Assembly (NCBI GenBank): GCA_903873955.1
Contig: CAIQQL010000091.1
Span: 1 to 12,677 of the forward strand
Direction of reading: 5' to 3'
Length of the DNA: 12,677 nucleotides
Source of the DNA: an uncultured archaeon
GTDB lineage: Archaea; Nanobdellota; Nanobdellia; Pacearchaeales; GW2011-AR1
Made by a program: the position numbers and the translations under genes. Positions 12,264 to 12,677 of the stretch are shown here, piece by piece (within the stretch, counting starts at the first letter, position 1; every line of letters starts with the position of its first letter). The notes beneath the pieces were generated by a model, which was not told the origin of the DNA, searched no databases, and saw nothing but the letters and a program-made list of their open reading frames with translations.

Positions 12264-12677
12264 ATGGATCTTCAAGATGAGCTCTCAAGAGAATATGCTT
12301 CTTACCGGTGGTTTTTTACCAAGGCAGGAACACTGGTGGTCGGGGGTAAAAGCGCAAAGCAAAATGATATGCTCTTGCGTAAAATCCAAAAGAGTAAACA
12401 AGAATATGTGATCATGCACACGTATGAGCCTGGAAGCCCTTTTGCCGTGTTGGTGGAATCTCCCCAGGATCTTGTTCCTCATGACCTGGAGGAGTGTGCA
12501 ATATTTACCGCAGCATTCAGCAGGGCGTGGAAACTAGGGAAGAAAAAGGTGGGTGTGGAAATATTTTATGCTTCTCAGATTTATAAATGCTCGGGCATGC
12601 AGGAAGGGACTTGGGGTGTGATGGAAAAAGTGAAACAAAAAACCGTATCCCTCGAGCTTGTGCTGATACGCCAGGAG
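12264..12677 (+). CDS. NFACT-R (DUF814) domain protein, 3' end beyond window
   Basis: The frame from ATG 12264 stays open for 138 residues to the window edge. Near the start, YRWFFTKAGTLVVGGKSAKQNDMLLRK is the hallmark of NFACT-R (DUF814): 'WF.. G.LV.GG..A.QN'. Further on, the protein has HTYEPGSPFAVLV, and AAFSRAWKLGKKKVGVEIFYASQI, also typical. In full-length NFACT proteins (RqcH, NEMF/Rqc2, Fbp54) this domain follows NFACT-N and coiled coils and helps engage stalled large ribosomal subunits and nucleic acid. Here it begins within ~13 residues of the start with no NFACT-N in front, so it appears to be a stand-alone form. What follows the domain lies outside the window. Confidence 0.9.
   Translation, partial: MDLQDELSREYASYRWFFTKAGTLVVGGKSAKQNDMLLRKIQKSKQEYVIMHTYEPGSPFAVLVESPQDLVPHDLEECAIFTAAFSRAWKLGKKKVGVEIFYASQIYKCSGMQEGTWGVMEKVKQKTVSLELVLIRQE

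Overview
The window looks like about 12.7 kb of an archaeal chromosome, probably from a small-genome DPANN-type lineage (Woesearchaeota/Pacearchaeota-like). The archaeal assignment rests on an aCPSF1/FttA ribonuclease, a proteasome beta subunit, an archaeal-style RNase P RNA, a form III RuBisCO, and TATA boxes centred about 26 bases upstream of many start codons, which implies leaderless mRNAs. The DPANN assignment is inference, from the small-membrane-protein content and the overall flavour of the genes. I see no mobile element, CRISPR array, phage gene or integration site.

Layout. Positions 1-2740 are on the minus strand: a possible gene fragment at the left edge, then psmB followed 20 bases later by aCPSF1, a pairing also found in other archaea. 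A divergent intergenic region (2741-2954) holds two psmB TATA boxes and a tandem operator-like repeat. Everything further right is on the plus strand. In order: a four-helix membrane protein, a calcineurin-like phosphoesterase, a small secreted protein with two possible starts, a long inverted repeat, a membrane-anchored protein, a two-helix membrane protein, a small soluble unknown, RNase P RNA with an unusual ~107-nt structured leader, a coiled-coil unknown, tRNA-Phe(GAA), a doubtful orphan ORF, and two adjacent bPH_2 (DUF304) membrane proteins. The right end has a three-gene block (two-helix membrane protein, pilin-like secreted protein, form III RuBisCO), a helical unknown, and a stand-alone NFACT-R protein cut by the window end.

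How the genes fit together. Much of the identifiable content is RNA and protein turnover: transcription termination/mRNA 3'-end formation (aCPSF1), proteolysis (psmB), tRNA 5' maturation (RNase P RNA) and ribosome-associated functions (NFACT-R). The RuBisCO keeps all active-site residues I could align and would be expected to act in the archaeal nucleotide (AMP) salvage pathway, but neither AMP phosphorylase nor ribose-1,5-bisphosphate isomerase is in the window. Its most curious feature is position: no visible promoter, six bases behind a pilin-like gene.

I did not find a clear multi-gene undescribed system. The best leads are the RuBisCO/pilin-like operon, the RNase P leader, the psmB operator-like repeat, and the non-canonical residue before the proteasome catalytic threonine.
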